Shown here: positions 6,818 to 7,606 of the stretch, one piece after another
How the letters are laid out: each line of letters begins with the position of its first letter
Numbering within the stretch: the stretch's first letter is position 1
Source: Candidatus Hydrogenedentota bacterium
Lineage (GTDB): Bacteria; Hydrogenedentota; Hydrogenedentia; Hydrogenedentales; JAEUWI01
DNA: 7,606 bases
Assembly: GCA_030430835.1 (NCBI GenBank)
Contig: JAUIKJ010000133.1
Location: 1-7,606, forward strand
Reading direction: 5' to 3'
Translations under genes and position numbers: made by a program
The notes under the pieces: generated by a model
The model's input: the letters and a program-made list of their open reading frames with translations, nothing else
Told to the model about the DNA's origin: nothing
The model's database searches: none

Positions 6818-7606
6818 CTAGACTTCTACGCTGCAACGCGCCACCGTGCCGCCACCGGGGTGCGAACGGATGCTGAACCGTCCCCCAAGCAATTCGCTGC
6901 GGTGCTCCATGATGCTCAAGCCCAGGCCTTCAGGATCACGGCCATGCAAGCGCGCCCGGGTCCAGCGCGCAGCTTCGAAGCCGGATCCGTTGTCGCGCAC
7001 TTCGAGCACCGTTTCATCGTCGCCCTGTTCGAGTACCACCCGGATCTCCGTGGCGCGACCGTGGCGCACCGCGTTGCTGATGGCTTCCTGGGCAATCCGG
7101 TACAGGTGCTCGGCGACATCGGTCTCGAACATCAGCACGGAACCGCGCTCCTCAAACACACAATCGATGCCGGTACGCTGCCGGGTGCTGCGCGCGAGTT
7201 CCGCGAGACCATCGGCGAGGGCACGGGGATCGTCTCCGATGGGCCGCAGGCTCTTGGAAAGATCGCGCACGGACGCCACCGATTGTTTCACCAGGGTCAT
7301 GATCTCGGCGGCCTGCGCCTGTTCCGGACCGGACTGATTGCCCAGGTGGTTGACGAGTCGCCGGGTCAGGTAAAGAATGCCGGAGAGGTGCTGGCCGAGT
7401 CCGTCGTGCAGGTTATAACTCAGGCGCCGTTCTTCCTCGGTTCGCAGTTCCATCAGCTTGCGCTCGAGACGCTTGTGCGCGCTCACGTCGACGGCGAAGA
7501 CGATGATGCCTACTACCTTTCCATCGAGATCCGTGTAGGGCACCTTGTTCATGCGCAGCCAGCGAATCTCGCCCTGGGTGTTGCGGAGGTAGTGCAACAG
7601 GCCGAG
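6818..7606 (-). CDS. PAS-containing HisKA_3 (NarX/DegS-type) sensor histidine kinase, 5' end missing
   Basis: The C-terminal 262 residues of a sensor kinase are visible; the frame runs open through the right edge, and the TTG at 7597 is not the true start. Numbering from the codon at 7606, residues about 1-45 are the end of a PAS domain with its PAC segment (GEIRWLRMNKVP, then GIIVFAVDVS). Residues about 55-120 are a HisKA_3 dimerisation domain with phosphoacceptor His67 in NLHDGLGQ; the D-x3-Q spacing there is the phosphatase motif known in this family. The HATPase domain follows, with the N box at Asn178 (ISNAVRHG), DNGSGF at 205-210 and GLGLSIMEH at about 227-235. No membrane segment lies in the visible part, so whether it is soluble or membrane-bound, and what it senses, cannot be told. 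It is transcribed just ahead of the response regulator. Confidence 0.95.
   Translation of the reverse strand, partial: LGLLHYLRNTQGEIRWLRMNKVPYTDLDGKVVGIIVFAVDVSAHKRLERKLMELRTEEERRLSYNLHDGLGQHLSGILYLTRRLVNHLGNQSGPEQAQAAEIMTLVKQSVASVRDLSKSLRPIGDDPRALADGLAELARSTRQRTGIDCVFEERGSVLMFETDVAEHLYRIAQEAISNAVRHGRATEIRVVLEQGDDETVLEVRDNGSGFEAARWTRARLHGRDPEGLGLSIMEHRSELLGGRFSIRSHPGGGTVARCSVEV

Overview
The window is a G+C-rich, densely coding stretch of a bacterial chromosome that carries part of a nitrate assimilation locus. Shine-Dalgarno-type starts, a NirB-type FAD module and a NarL-type two-component pair fit a Gram-negative bacterium (Pseudomonadota or a PVC-group phylum such as Verrucomicrobiota). 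I cannot place it more closely from the sequence alone.

Layout. Positions 2-997 (+) hold the C-terminal three quarters of a NarK-family nitrate/nitrite transporter cut by the left edge. Positions 998-1196 are a 199-base gap containing a two-armed inverted palindromic repeat (1020-1130). Positions 1197-4721 (+) encode one 1174-residue protein that joins a molybdenum nitrate reductase (NasA-like), a NirB-like FAD/NADH module and a BFD-type [2Fe-2S] domain. Three bases later, 4725-6125 (+) encodes a 466-residue protein with a sulfite-reductase/CobG-like fold that lacks the usual siroheme-cluster cysteines and ends in an intact rubredoxin domain. Convergent to these, with a 13-base gap, are a NarL/FixJ response regulator (6139-6789, -) and, upstream of it, a PAS-containing HisKA_3 sensor kinase (6818-7606, -) cut by the right edge.

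How they may work together. The transporter would bring in nitrate. The fused reductase carries, on one chain, everything needed to pass electrons from NAD(P)H through FAD and [2Fe-2S] to [4Fe-4S] and the molybdenum centre, giving nitrite in the cytoplasm. The rubredoxin protein is almost certainly co-translated with it and is the least understood part: it looks like a redox partner or scaffold derived from a siroheme enzyme rather than an active nitrite reductase. A real nitrite reductase (for example nirBD) is not in the window and would be expected nearby. The two-component pair could regulate the locus, but that rests on proximity only.

No tRNA, rRNA, CRISPR array, transposase or phage gene was seen. 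The only gap of note is 998-1196; coding density elsewhere is near complete.
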